This document shows positions 63,751 through 64,000 of a stretch of DNA of 64,000 nucleotides, piece after piece. Both the position numbers and the translations under genes were made by a program. Source of the stretch: Sphingobacterium faecium. Its GTDB lineage: Bacteria > Bacteroidota > Bacteroidia > Sphingobacteriales > Sphingobacteriaceae. Under the pieces are notes generated by a model. It did not search any database, was not told the DNA's origin, and saw only the letters and a program-made list of their open reading frames with translations. How positions within the stretch are numbered: the stretch's first letter is position 1; each line of letters starts with the position of its first letter. The stretch lies in contig NZ_QBKH01000004.1 of NCBI RefSeq assembly GCF_003054045.1, forward strand, positions 248,001-312,000, given 5' to 3'.

Positions 63751-64000
63751 AATGTTTATATTAAGTTTAAAAATTGCTTATCAAAAAGTAATCAAGAAGA
63801 AATTGCTCTTAAAAGGCTAAAGAAATCTCTTACAATTGGTTTAATTTATGTAACAAGTTTACTAACTAAATACCATTTCAAGGACTATTTTTCATCAAAA
63901 TCTATGCAATCGTTGCCGGTATCGTTTGCAATTTTGAATGCAGTAAAATTTGATATTATCAAAAAAAAACCATAACATTATATTTAGCCCAAAAATTATG
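63751..64000. other. Control region upstream of susC
   Basis: It contains the operator 63905-63930 and, adjacent on the minus strand, TAGATTTTG (63904-63896), which resembles a -7 box. No gene begins before the window ends. Confidence 0.5.
63905..63930. promoter_or_regulatory. Paired LacI-type operator upstream of susC
   Basis: TGCAATCGTT (63905-63914), GCCGGT, then ATCGTTTGCA (63921-63930). Spacing is the same as at 42580. It abuts the putative susC -7 box, so bound repressor would block the promoter. Confidence 0.68.

Noticed and set aside
1-64000. CRISPR array, insertion sequence or prophage
   Set aside because: No regularly spaced repeats, transposase or integrase frames, or phage structural genes are seen.

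Overview
The window looks like chromosomal DNA of a Bacteroidota bacterium, most likely Sphingobacteriaceae (Sphingobacterium/Pedobacter type). The support is low G+C, SusC/SusD proteins, a PorX type IX secretion regulator, an LpxC-FabZ fusion, a Bacteroidota-style YbeY (H-G-x-L-H then G-Y-Y-D) and EF-P (Asn at the loop tip), and many promoters of the Bacteroidota housekeeping type (TTG or TTTG, about 19-21 bp, then TAnnTTTG). I see no rRNA, tRNA, insertion sequence, prophage or CRISPR array.

Positions 1-40400 are mostly housekeeping. In order they hold: a partial DUF2490 gene; ybeY and ruvX; a secreted DUF1684-peptide deformylase fusion; a gene-poor stretch of strong hairpins (2815-3506); a glutaminyl cyclotransferase, a YraN-type protein and dnaG; an M3 peptidase; a DUF4407 protein and rmuC; an arginase-fold protein with degenerate metal motifs; an epimerase followed by a SerB/SerA-like/ACT chimera; 5-formyl-THF cyclo-ligase and efp; an HD-protein, lpxD, lpxC-fabZ, lpxA, ABC ATPase operon; porX and tsaE; an ECF sigma, anti-sigma, beta-barrel operon; an ABC ATPase; a TlpA-like thioredoxin, esterase and ald; a CapD-like sugar dehydratase; a TPR protein; ribH; an unknown exported protein with a YtxJ-like protein; an S4 protein; dapD, tsaC, a DUF4920 gene, folP and murF.

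Positions 40500-63900 form one pectin utilisation locus. The minus-strand block at the right end (SusC, SusD, FN3/DUF4957-like lipoprotein, CE12 acetylesterase) should bind, import and deacetylate pectic oligosaccharides. Two divergent CE8 pectin methylesterases and an alpha/beta hydrolase sit at the left end. Between them is a six-gene operon: GH28 polygalacturonase, GH88/105 unsaturated uronyl hydrolase with an extra C-terminal domain, PL10 pectate lyase, then uxaB, uxaA and uxaC, which take galacturonate to 2-keto-3-deoxygluconate. A second operon carries a hexuronate-type MFS transporter and a GapN-type aldehyde dehydrogenase that could oxidise the glyceraldehyde 3-phosphate released further down. 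KDG kinase and KDPG aldolase are not in the window.

The most informative non-coding signal is a family of LacI-type operator-like sites (core A-A-C-G-W-T-T-G-C-A) found in the four control regions of the pectin locus: between the two methylesterases and upstream of GH28, the transporter and SusC. They imply one local regulon whose regulator lies outside the window. Other points of note are the secreted deformylase fusion, the SerB-SerA-ACT chimera, a GapN lacking the usual general-base Glu, and several promoters so close to start codons that leaderless mRNAs are predicted.
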